Program-made: the position numbers and the translations under genes
Notes under the pieces: model-generated
The model's input: only the letters and a program-made list of their open reading frames with translations
Told to the model about the DNA's origin: nothing
Databases searched by the model: none
Assembly: GCF_004571135.1 (NCBI RefSeq)
Contig: NZ_SPSB01000003.1
Location: 186,001 to 250,000 of the forward strand
Origin: Algoriphagus kandeliae
GTDB lineage: Bacteria; Bacteroidota; Bacteroidia; Cytophagales; Cyclobacteriaceae
Length of the DNA: 64,000 nucleotides
Reading direction: 5' to 3'
Shown: piece by piece, positions 34,948-42,341 of the stretch
How positions within the stretch are numbered: position 1 is the first letter of the stretch
How the letters are laid out: the number at the start of each line of letters is the position of its first letter

Positions 34948-35772
34948 TTAAACCTCCCGCTCTTTTAGTCTATAGTATGCCACTAGGTAACTTAAGGCTG
35001 AACCTAAAAAAAGCAGGAAAATAATAACCAGGACCATCAGCGGAACATCTGTGAAAATCTCCGGCTCATTGATACTGATATTAAAACTCAAGATACTTTC
35101 GTCTTTTGTGAAAAGGAGCTGTGATAGTCCGACCGATGAACTAGTTATAATGAGGTAGAAAATAAACAAGCTTACGGGTGTCAATACCAAATTCCACTTG
35201 CCGAAATACAGGTTCCCTGCAAAAAATATAGATATCAAAACCAAATATATTCCGAGCATCAGTAAATAAATCGCCCAGTTTTGATCCGGTGGAAAAGGCC
35301 AAATAATTCCAATCCCAATGAGCTGAAATTCTGCCAGATTCTCCGGATGAAAGATTTCTTGTAAAAAGTTGACCCAAATCAAACTAGCAAAATTTGCACT
35401 TAGCCAAAAAACTAGGGGAAGGATAATTTCTGCTAAACCGATCTTTATAAACAGTTGAGAAAGCAGCTTCTCCCAGTTAGAAGCTGGGATTAATAAATAA
35501 CGTTCCGAATTTGCCTTTGAGCGCAGATCAAAAAAGGCATTCCCATATACTAGAAAGACCAATAGGATTTTGTAAGCCATTAGGTAACCTAAAAATGTTT
35601 GATCCCTCCAATCCCAGAGATCCCAATATGCAGAAAACTTATTCCAAACATAGAAAAAGAAGGTCGCAAGTAAGAAAAATGAACCGATAGTCAGCATTAC
35701 GTAATATTTCCAATGGAAGAGAAGTTCAAGCCTCATCAATTTCCATATTCGGTTTACAGATATTCCATTCAT
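34948..35772 (-). CDS. ABC transporter permease-like membrane protein
   Basis: A 274-residue protein with about six hydrophobic helices (for example YYVMLTIGSFFLLATFFFYVW, VPLMVLVIIFLLFLGSALSYLVAYY). No ABC-2 motif is obvious by eye, but its position (4-bp overlap with the ATPase gene, then GntR) identifies it as the membrane partner. Inner membrane; substrate unknown. Confidence 0.82.
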   Translation of the reverse strand: MNGISVNRIWKLMRLELLFHWKYYVMLTIGSFFLLATFFFYVWNKFSAYWDLWDWRDQTFLGYLMAYKILLVFLVYGNAFFDLRSKANSERYLLIPASNWEKLLSQLFIKIGLAEIILPLVFWLSANFASLIWVNFLQEIFHPENLAEFQLIGIGIIWPFPPDQNWAIYLLMLGIYLVLISIFFAGNLYFGKWNLVLTPVSLFIFYLIITSSSVGLSQLLFTKDESILSFNISINEPEIFTDVPLMVLVIIFLLFLGSALSYLVAYYRLKEREV

Positions 35773-36620
35773 GACATTTGGGGTTTTGGATGAGATAAAT
35801 AATTACCGTTTAGTTTATCGGCGATTACGGCATGAAAAAGCAATTCTAAATCAGTGCTTCCTCCACTGATACCAATCATGGATTTGGCTATAAATCGAGC
35901 CCCCAATACATGTGATTCACCATAAATCGCATTTGCTGGCATTTCTCCTGACTGAGAGAAGACGAACTCTTCTTCCAGCACTTCGAGATCTGCATGAAGT
36001 TTGATCTTTCCTTCATCCAGTATGATCACCTGATCTATCAAATGCTCTATATCTTGGACTTGGTGAGTTGATATCACAAGTATTTGGTCCTCCTCAAGAC
36101 TCGCAGAGACTACTTTTTTAAAGGAACTTTTCGATGGAATATCAAGTCCATTGGTCGGTTCATCAAGAAGTATTAGTTTCGCTCCCACGCTCAAACTAAT
36201 GGCAAGTTGAAGTTTCTTTTGCTGCCCATAAGACATATTTGAAATCTTCTCCTCAGTACTTATTTGAAATTCAGCTAGGAGATTTTCTAGTCGAACATCA
36301 TCAAATCTGCTGTAAAAATCCCGGTATACCCCTACATAATCCTTTACTTTCAAAAATTCCGGAACAGAAATCTGCTCAGACACAAAAATCATTTGATCCA
36401 AAAAATCCGGATCACGATCAAAAGAATGTTTTCCCTCGAAAACAACAGTTCCAGCGTTCGGCTTAAGGAGGCCTGCCATCAAACGCATCAAGGTTGATTT
36501 CCCTGCACCGTTTTTCCCCAGAAGCCCAATTACTTTCCCTTTTTCCAAATTCATAGTCAATCCTTTAAAAAGTGTGGGCTTTTTGGGATATGAAAAATGG
36601 AGATTTTGAATTAAAACCAT
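35769..36620 (-). CDS. ABC transporter ATP-binding protein
   Basis: A 283-residue ATPase (from the ATG at 36620). Walker A GLLGKNGAGKSTLMRL, Q-loop region, signature MSYGQQKKLQLAIS, Walker B LILLDEPTNGLD and the switch His in ISTHQVQD. Upstream in-frame ATG (36641) and GTG (36656) lie inside the operator palindrome, so the ATG at 36620, which starts MVLIQNLHFSYPKK, is preferred. First gene of the GntR-controlled ABC operon. Confidence 0.92.
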   Translation of the reverse strand: MVLIQNLHFSYPKKPTLFKGLTMNLEKGKVIGLLGKNGAGKSTLMRLMAGLLKPNAGTVVFEGKHSFDRDPDFLDQMIFVSEQISVPEFLKVKDYVGVYRDFYSRFDDVRLENLLAEFQISTEEKISNMSYGQQKKLQLAISLSVGAKLILLDEPTNGLDIPSKSSFKKVVSASLEEDQILVISTHQVQDIEHLIDQVIILDEGKIKLHADLEVLEEEFVFSQSGEMPANAIYGESHVLGARFIAKSMIGISGGSTDLELLFHAVIADKLNGNYLSHPKPQMS

Positions 36621-36630
36621 AGACTTTTGT

Positions 36631-36660
36631 TTTAGTGTCATAATACAATATGACACTAAA
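36631..36660. promoter_or_regulatory. 12-bp inverted repeat, probable GntR/YtrA operator
   Basis: TTTAGTGTCATA (36631-36642) and TATGACACTAAA (36649-36660) are exact inverted copies with a 6-nt spacer, 10 bp upstream of the preferred ATPase start. The size and symmetry fit YtrA-family operators, and the regulator gene is in the same operon. Confidence 0.75.
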
Positions 36661-36703
36661 CTAAAAACAATTTTTCAAATACAAAAACTAGATGATGTTT
36701 TTT

Positions 36704-37540
36704 TTACATTCTTTCCTTAACCCATTCCAAAATCTCACGGAGAACCTCTTCTCGGTCTAGGTCATTGAGAAGTTCATGATAGGCTCCTTGCAGCATGCGA
36801 AGGGTTTTATCCGATGAGGGTGATTTTTCAAAAAGTATTTGGGACCCTTTGGGATTGGTAAGCCGATCCGCGGTGCCATGCAAAACCAAAAATGGAAAAT
36901 CAAATAGTGATGCCTGATCCTGAACATATCGCATCATTTGCAACAGTTCATAGCCCGTCCGTACGGGTATTTTCCCCTGATAGACTAAGGGATCATTTTT
37001 ATATTTCTCTACTTCCTCAGGAATGCGTGAAATTCCTTCAATATCCAAAGCCAAAGCTTTCACCTTTGGAGAAATCTTATTCAAAAAGCCTGAAAGGGCA
37101 ACCAATATTGGGGAAGTACCTTCTGCTTCTTTGATAGCCGGTGCGGAAAGAATAATTCCGCTTGTTTCAGGTCGATATTTCAGTGCAAAAGCTGCGGCCA
37201 AACCTCCTCCCATGCTATGCCCGAAAATAAATGAAGGAACATCCGGGACATAAGCTTTTACCTTACCATATAAAGCCTCAATATCTTTTAAATAATCTTT
37301 ATAAGACTCGAAATAAGCTGTTGGTCCATCAGTCGATGATTTCCCGTGCCCTCTCCCATCAAAAGTAAATACTGCAACTCCTAAGTCAACCAATCCTTCA
37401 ACTAATGCAGAATATCTTCCACTATGTTCCCCTAAACCATGAATCAGAAGTAGCGAGGCTTTTGGTTTTTCAGGCATCCAAGCTTGAAGATAAAGTTTGA
37501 TTCCGTCTGGGGCTTGATAGCTGGTTTCGAGATGCTGCAT
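36704..37540 (-). CDS. monoacylglycerol lipase-like alpha/beta hydrolase
   Basis: A 278-residue hydrolase of the monoglyceride lipase group (Hydrolase_4): LLLIHGLGEHSGRYSALVEGL oxyanion loop, FIFGHSMGGGLAAAFAL with the nucleophilic Ser, PFLVLHGTADRLTNP acid loop and GAYHELLND with the catalytic His. Cytoplasmic; probably cleaves monoglycerides or lysolipids, by family. Monocistronic, with its promoter in the 525-bp gap beyond. Confidence 0.9.
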   Translation of the reverse strand: MQHLETSYQAPDGIKLYLQAWMPEKPKASLLLIHGLGEHSGRYSALVEGLVDLGVAVFTFDGRGHGKSSTDGPTAYFESYKDYLKDIEALYGKVKAYVPDVPSFIFGHSMGGGLAAAFALKYRPETSGIILSAPAIKEAEGTSPILVALSGFLNKISPKVKALALDIEGISRIPEEVEKYKNDPLVYQGKIPVRTGYELLQMMRYVQDQASLFDFPFLVLHGTADRLTNPKGSQILFEKSPSSDKTLRMLQGAYHELLNDLDREEVLREILEWVKERM

Positions 37541-37689
37541 AAAGAATTGTCTTAGAAAAACTGAAAATACAAAAGAATTATAAATCCTTTTTGATTATTG
37601 CCAAAGCAGCTATCTAGACTTATAATTTTTACAGAATTTTGATTTAAAAATCAAGTGTTCGATAAGTTAACGAAAGGCCTAAATACCCG

Positions 37690-37911
37690 ATTTTGAGCGA
37701 TTTAGTTAATCCTGAAAATTAACCACTAGTAGGGAAAATTACCCTGAAATCATAAAATAGCTTAAAGCCAGAACCCAAAGCATCTGACGGGAGTATTTGT
37801 AATACCATTGTCAAAGATTGTTTTGCTGCTCACACGGAGAGTAAGGCTTTTCTTATAGTTTAGTTGATGAAGACATGGTTTGAAAAGCTCCTTCGGGAGC
37901 TTTTCTTTTTT
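37690..37911 (+). ncRNA. probable structured small RNA (novel)
   Basis: The gap 37541-38065 has no credible gene. A strong + strand terminator (37882-37911) has no + strand gene between it and dinB, 4.3 kb upstream, so a transcript should begin within this gap. The DNA folds into a rod: AAAGCC (37764) with GGCTTT (37845), then AGCA/TGCT, TCT/AGA, GAC/GTC and GTATT-TGT-AATAC, with a large one-sided bulge (37828-37844). An elongated stem with a bulge recalls 6S RNA, but identity is not established. The 5' end is uncertain (37637 to about 37760). Confidence 0.4.
37882..37911 (+). terminator. intrinsic terminator with UUCG loop, orphan
   Basis: GAAAAGCTCC-TTCG-GGAGCTTTTC, a perfect 10-bp stem with a UUCG tetraloop, followed by six T residues. 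The reverse direction lacks a T-tract, so it serves + strand transcription only. Confidence 0.88.
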
Positions 37912-38065
37912 GTCAAAATTCATTGAATCATGGCTTGAAAAAAATTTTGCCTTTGACACAAACGTCGGAAGTTCATTTCTTTGATTTCACATAAGATTTC
38001 CTGATGTTTAGTTAATTAATCGTCATTCTGACAAATAATAAACTGTAACAGCACCCACCAAGCTC

Positions 38066-39277
38066 ATGAAAACTTCTTTTCTAACTTTGATTTTTTGGAG
38101 CTTCATCTTCAACTTTTCATTTTCTCAAGAACAGAAGGAATTTCAAGCCAATAAATTCAACAATTTCAAACTAGTCCCCCTACCTGCAGTTGCCTCCAAT
38201 CCAGCCAATGGGTGGATGTTTGGCTTAGCTCCTGCAGCCACTTGGTACATGGGACAACCTGAATCCACTAAGCTTTCTAACTTGGTTGGCAACTTACTTT
38301 ACACCACTAAAAAACAGTGGATCTTCAGCATTAGGAGCAATATTTTTACAAATGAAAACCGATTGATTCTGATGGGGGATTGGCGTTATTTCATCACTTC
38401 CCAGCCTACTTTTGGCTTAGGAAGCAGCACCCCAAATGAAGTCCAATTAGACCCTGCTTTTCCTTCTTCCAATGGAGTACTTTGGGGAGAACAACAAATG
38501 GATTTTAGACTCATCCGATTTTATGAAACAGTCCTAAAAAGAGTGTCTGACACCAATTTTTATTTGGGTTTGGGATATCATTTGGACATTCATTCAAAAA
38601 TTGAAAACTTTTTAAATGAGGATCAAAATGTGGTTTCGGGACAATTTACCCATGATGCTTACAATAGTTATCATGGTTTCGACACGGAATCCTACACGCT
38701 TTCAGGGATAACACTCAATGCAGTCTATGAAAATCGCGATGTTGCGGTCTCACCCTATGAGAAAAATTATGCCTTTATTTCTTTAAAGTTTAATCCTTCT
38801 TTTTTTGGCTCTGACCAATCTTCCTCCACGCTTCTGATGGATTATCGCCATTATTTCAATCTGAATCCGGACAGAAAACGGCATTTGATTGGGGTTTGGG
38901 CATACGGTAATTTTCTGATGACTGGAAATCTTCCTTATATGAATCTTCCTTCCTTGGGTTGGGACATGTTTGGCCGAAGTGGCCGAGGATATGCTCAGGG
39001 CAGATTCAGGGGAGAAAACATGCTGTATTCGGAAGTTGAATACCGGTTTCCTCTCCAACAAAATAAAGAGACTTTTGGAGGGACTATTTTCTTGAATGCC
39101 AATTCATTTGGTAGTAAATTCAATGGAGAAAAATTATTAGAAACAATCAATCCAGGATACGGTGTAGGATTGCGAGTAATGATCAATAAAGCAAACCGGA
39201 CAACTATTTCAGCAGATTATGCTTTTGGAAGAGAAGGGAATTCAGGCTTTTATCTAAATATCAACGAATCGTTTTAA
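38066..39277 (+). CDS. BamA/TamA-type outer-membrane surface-antigen barrel protein
   Basis: A 403-residue protein with a signal peptide (MKTSFLTLIFWSFIFNFSFSQ) and a barrel that resembles the C-terminal half of Omp85/surface-antigen proteins (GWMFGLAPAATWYMG, GRSGRGYAQGRFRGENMLYSEVEYRFPL). There is no POTRA domain, so it is a short standalone barrel. Role unknown; first of a group of cell-envelope genes running to 42266. Confidence 0.82.
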   Translation: MKTSFLTLIFWSFIFNFSFSQEQKEFQANKFNNFKLVPLPAVASNPANGWMFGLAPAATWYMGQPESTKLSNLVGNLLYTTKKQWIFSIRSNIFTNENRLILMGDWRYFITSQPTFGLGSSTPNEVQLDPAFPSSNGVLWGEQQMDFRLIRFYETVLKRVSDTNFYLGLGYHLDIHSKIENFLNEDQNVVSGQFTHDAYNSYHGFDTESYTLSGITLNAVYENRDVAVSPYEKNYAFISLKFNPSFFGSDQSSSTLLMDYRHYFNLNPDRKRHLIGVWAYGNFLMTGNLPYMNLPSLGWDMFGRSGRGYAQGRFRGENMLYSEVEYRFPLQQNKETFGGTIFLNANSFGSKFNGEKLLETINPGYGVGLRVMINKANRTTISADYAFGREGNSGFYLNINESF

Positions 39278-39326
39278 TACCCCGCCAGTTTTTAATAGTA
39301 GAAAAATAAATTTTAATTGATCAACC

Positions 39327-39794
39327 ATGAAAAAAACCATTTTAATTCTTTGGGCTCTATGTTTTTTCGCAGGAATAAGCTTTGCACAAGACATAAATGA
39401 TGAAATCACCTTAATTCAGGCTGAATTTGGGCTGGAAAAAAGACAGATCGTAGAGTCTGTCATGGAACTCCCAGAACCCCTTTCCCAGGGATTTTGGTTT
39501 GTTTATCAACAATACGAAGCTGAGCGCCAATTACTTGCTAGAGAACGATTCTTGATCATTGAGGATTACATGAATCAATACGAATCTATTAATGACGAAT
39601 TCGCAAATTCTCTTGCATTGAGAACTTTAAAAAATGATGCGGCATTATCAAAACTGCATTCCAAGTATTACAAAAAGTTCAAAAAGGCAACAACCGCTAC
39701 GTACGCAGCGAAATTCTTTCAATTAGACACTTATATTCACAATACCATCCGAAATTCCATACAACAAGAACTGCCCTTTATCGGCGAATTTTAA
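39327..39794 (+). CDS. exported helical protein of unknown function
   Basis: A 155-residue protein with a signal peptide ending SFAQ. The mature part is almost wholly helical and charged (QYEAERQLLARERFLIIEDYMNQYE, LSKLHSKYYKKFKKATT). It lies 49 bp after the barrel gene and is followed at 18 bp by a lipoprotein gene, so co-transcription is likely. No family recognised; a Spy/CpxP-like periplasmic helper is possible but speculative. Confidence 0.7.
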   Translation: MKKTILILWALCFFAGISFAQDINDEITLIQAEFGLEKRQIVESVMELPEPLSQGFWFVYQQYEAERQLLARERFLIIEDYMNQYESINDEFANSLALRTLKNDAALSKLHSKYYKKFKKATTATYAAKFFQLDTYIHNTIRNSIQQELPFIGEF

Positions 39795-39812
39795 TCAATT
39801 TCAAAAGACAGT

Positions 39813-40460
39813 ATGACAAACAACTTTAAAAAATGGATTCTCCTAGGATTTTTAGGAATAACCCTTGGATCCTGTATTCCAGATGAGCCCACTTATGTGG
39901 ATGAATTAGACATTGTATACACCAATCATAATGAAGAATTTGATTTCACTGGACAAGAAACCTACTCACTTCCTGACAAAGTAATCAAAATCACCACCGA
40001 ACTGGTAGAGGGTGAACCAGGCTATGAACCTGAATTTATAGATCCAGTTTACTCCGCCACTATTATTAACTCTATTAGGTCCAATATGAATGCGCTGGGC
40101 TATAGAGAGGTCGATAAATCCGCAAATCCGGATTTAATTTTGCTTCCTACTGCCTTGCAGACAGATCAATTATACTTTTTTTACGATTGGTGGTATTGGA
40201 GTTGGTGGTATCCTGGATGGGGTACTGGATGGGGCTGGTACTACCCTGGATATTATCCACCTCAATTAACAAGAATCCGAACTGGTTCTGTATTTATTCA
40301 AATGGTCAATCCTGCAGGACAAAGCCCAGCTGACAAAGTACCAGTACAATGGTCTGCTATTATCAACGGACTTTTGGAAGGCAGTAAAGATCAAGTAGCC
40401 ACAAGAATTACAAATGGTATTGATCAGGCATTTTCTCAATCACCATACTTAGCAAACTAA
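39813..40460 (+). CDS. DUF4136 family lipoprotein
   Basis: A 215-residue lipoprotein (signal ends ITLGSC). The DUF4136 fold is suggested by the repeated strand/helix pattern (FTGQETYSLPDKVIKI, IRSNMNALGYREVDKSANPDLILLP). It has a dense Trp/Tyr/Gly segment at about 125-150 (DWWYWSWWYPGWGTGWGWYY), which is unusual. Part of the envelope gene group; role unknown. Confidence 0.82.
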   Translation: MTNNFKKWILLGFLGITLGSCIPDEPTYVDELDIVYTNHNEEFDFTGQETYSLPDKVIKITTELVEGEPGYEPEFIDPVYSATIINSIRSNMNALGYREVDKSANPDLILLPTALQTDQLYFFYDWWYWSWWYPGWGTGWGWYYPGYYPPQLTRIRTGSVFIQMVNPAGQSPADKVPVQWSAIINGLLEGSKDQVATRITNGIDQAFSQSPYLAN

Positions 40461-40462
40461 TC

Positions 40463-41056
40463 ATGAAAAAAATATTTGTATTCCTTTTCACTTTTGGCTT
40501 ACTCGGCTTAAACACCTTGTTGGCTCAACAATCCGCTTTTACAATTGAAGTACCCCTAACTATACCACTTGGCAATACAGCTGATTTTATCGATCAGGTA
40601 GCGTTGAGAGGAGTCAATATTCAATACCAGCGTTTTATTAAAAAGACCTTCGCTGTCGGAGGAGAAATCGGCTATTCGACCCTTTACAAAAAAGAGGAAC
40701 AGAAAGTATATACCGAAGGTTCTGCCTCACTTTCTGGAGTCCAATACAGGTATCAGCATGCATTCCCAATTCTAGTAACAGGAACCTATTTTCCAATAGT
40801 AGAAGGATCCATCAGGCCCTATGCAGGCTTAGGAATTGGGACGATCGCTCAAGACAGAAGAATAGATATGGGAATTTTCACTTCGGAAAAAACTCATTGG
40901 CAGCTTGCTATTCGACCAGAAATCGGCCTTATCCTGCAGCCTTCTTCTTCAGTAGGGTTTAAACTTGGCGCAAAATATAATTCTTCTTTTGCCAGTTCTA
41001 ACCTCGACGGTCAATCCAACCTTTCGGTGAATTTCGGAATAGTATTTATTAAATAG
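40463..41056 (+). CDS. outer-membrane beta-barrel protein
   Basis: A 197-residue protein with a signal peptide (to LLAQ) and an eight-stranded OmpA/OmpX-like barrel pattern (INIQYQRFIKKTFAVGGEIGYSTLY-type strands ending SVNFGIVFIK). Two bp after the DUF4136 gene. Function unknown. Confidence 0.8.
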   Translation: MKKIFVFLFTFGLLGLNTLLAQQSAFTIEVPLTIPLGNTADFIDQVALRGVNIQYQRFIKKTFAVGGEIGYSTLYKKEEQKVYTEGSASLSGVQYRYQHAFPILVTGTYFPIVEGSIRPYAGLGIGTIAQDRRIDMGIFTSEKTHWQLAIRPEIGLILQPSSSVGFKLGAKYNSSFASSNLDGQSNLSVNFGIVFIK

Positions 41057-41073
41057 ACTCAAAAAATAAATCC

Positions 41074-41619
41074 ATGAAAAACTCAAGAATAATTCTGCTA
41101 TTTCTGGTAGTCATATTTGCAGCTTGCTCGGGGAAAAAATATGTGACTGTACCAAAAGGAATCTATGATGGATTTGATTTAACAGAGTATAAATCTTTCG
41201 ATTTTTTTGAAATGAAAGGTCCCGATGAACCAGGCCCAAATTTCAAGGAAAACATTCAGTATCTTCAAGATGCTATCACCAAAAAAATGGAAGAACGAGG
41301 TTTGAAAAGAGACAGTTCAAATCCTGAATTAAAAATTAACTTAGGAATTCGGGTTCAAGACAAAGTTCAGACTCGAGAAACCAACCTTGCCACTGACCCC
41401 TTTATGTATACAGGTCAAAGAAACTACACTTGGTCGGTCAGAGAAATCCCTGTCAATACCTATAAGGAAGGAAGTCTCACCATGCATTTGGTAGACAATG
41501 AAAGTAATGAGGCTGTTTGGATTGGAACCATTGATCGGGCACTGCCCAATAAAGAAAAAAATCTCCCTGCAACGATTCAAAGTGCAGTGGATTTATTATT
41601 TGCTAAAATTGACAACTAA
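41074..41619 (+). CDS. DUF4136 family lipoprotein
   Basis: A 181-residue lipoprotein (signal ends VIFAACSG). The DUF4136 pattern is clear: YKSFDFFEM, ITKKMEERGLKRDSSNPELKINLGIRVQDKVQT, and LTMHLVDNESNEAVWIGTIDRAL. Second member of this family within 1.3 kb; sits 17 bp after the barrel gene. Function unknown. Confidence 0.85.
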   Translation: MKNSRIILLFLVVIFAACSGKKYVTVPKGIYDGFDLTEYKSFDFFEMKGPDEPGPNFKENIQYLQDAITKKMEERGLKRDSSNPELKINLGIRVQDKVQTRETNLATDPFMYTGQRNYTWSVREIPVNTYKEGSLTMHLVDNESNEAVWIGTIDRALPNKEKNLPATIQSAVDLLFAKIDN

Positions 41620-41630
41620 AATTAAATCAA

Positions 41631-42266
41631 ATGAAAAAATCCAACTTCATTTTATTGCTTTCACTAGTAGCAGTAATGATATCCTGCTCTCCTAGTGTAA
41701 AAATCCTTGGGTCATGGACTAGCCCAAGTAAACCTGCTGAAGGATACAGTAGTGTATTTGTCACTGCATTGACAGAAAATCTCCTCGCAAGACAAGCTGT
41801 AGAAAAAGATCTAGTCGATCTCATACAGTCAAAAGGGATAACTGCATCAAGCAGTTTTGAAGTGATCCCTCCTGGGTTCAAAGCAAAAGAATCGGACAAA
41901 GAGACAATCCTTGCCAAAATCAAGGAAATGGGTAGCGAATCCATCTTGACTATCGCACTTCTAGACCAAACGAATGAGACCCGATATGTACCGGGAACTA
42001 CCATGTACACTCCAATGCGATACGGGTATTATGGTCGTTTTTGGGGATATTACAACTATTACAATCCAGTCATGTACGACCCGGGATATTACACTACTGA
42101 CAAGAACTACTACTTAGAAGCTAACCTTTACGATGTAGCTACTGAGGAACTTGTTTGGTCTTCTCAGTCTGAAACAACCAATCCATCTTCTTTGGAAACC
42201 TTCTCCAAAACCTTTGCTGAATCTATTGTGAAACAATTGATTAAGGATGGGTTTATTTCAGAATAG
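41631..42266 (+). CDS. lipoprotein of unknown function (DUF4136-like context)
   Basis: A 211-residue lipoprotein (signal ends VMISC). It has a Tyr/Gly-rich stretch (MRYGYYGRFWGYYNYYNP) in mid-protein, like its upstream neighbour, and a C-terminal segment YLEANLYDVATEELVWSSQSE that parallels DUF4136 endings. It lies 11 bp downstream and is followed by a terminator, closing the group. Confidence 0.78.
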   Translation: MKKSNFILLLSLVAVMISCSPSVKILGSWTSPSKPAEGYSSVFVTALTENLLARQAVEKDLVDLIQSKGITASSSFEVIPPGFKAKESDKETILAKIKEMGSESILTIALLDQTNETRYVPGTTMYTPMRYGYYGRFWGYYNYYNPVMYDPGYYTTDKNYYLEANLYDVATEELVWSSQSETTNPSSLETFSKTFAESIVKQLIKDGFISE

Positions 42267-42284
42267 GTCCCCGAATTTCAAATC

Positions 42285-42320
42285 AAAAAAAAACTCAGCA
42301 GATTATCTGCTGAGTTTTTT
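42285..42320. terminator. bidirectional terminator between envelope genes and ppc
   Basis: ACTCAGCAGA-TTA-TCTGCTGAGT, a perfect 10-bp stem flanked by A8 on the left and T7 on the right. Confidence 0.9.
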
Positions 42321-42341
42321 TGTTGAACAATACTTCAGAAA

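Noticed and set aside
37762-37959. 65-residue frame on the - strand in the large gap
   Set aside because: It runs antisense through the terminator and the folded RNA region, with no family match or leader; the structured-RNA reading explains this stretch better.
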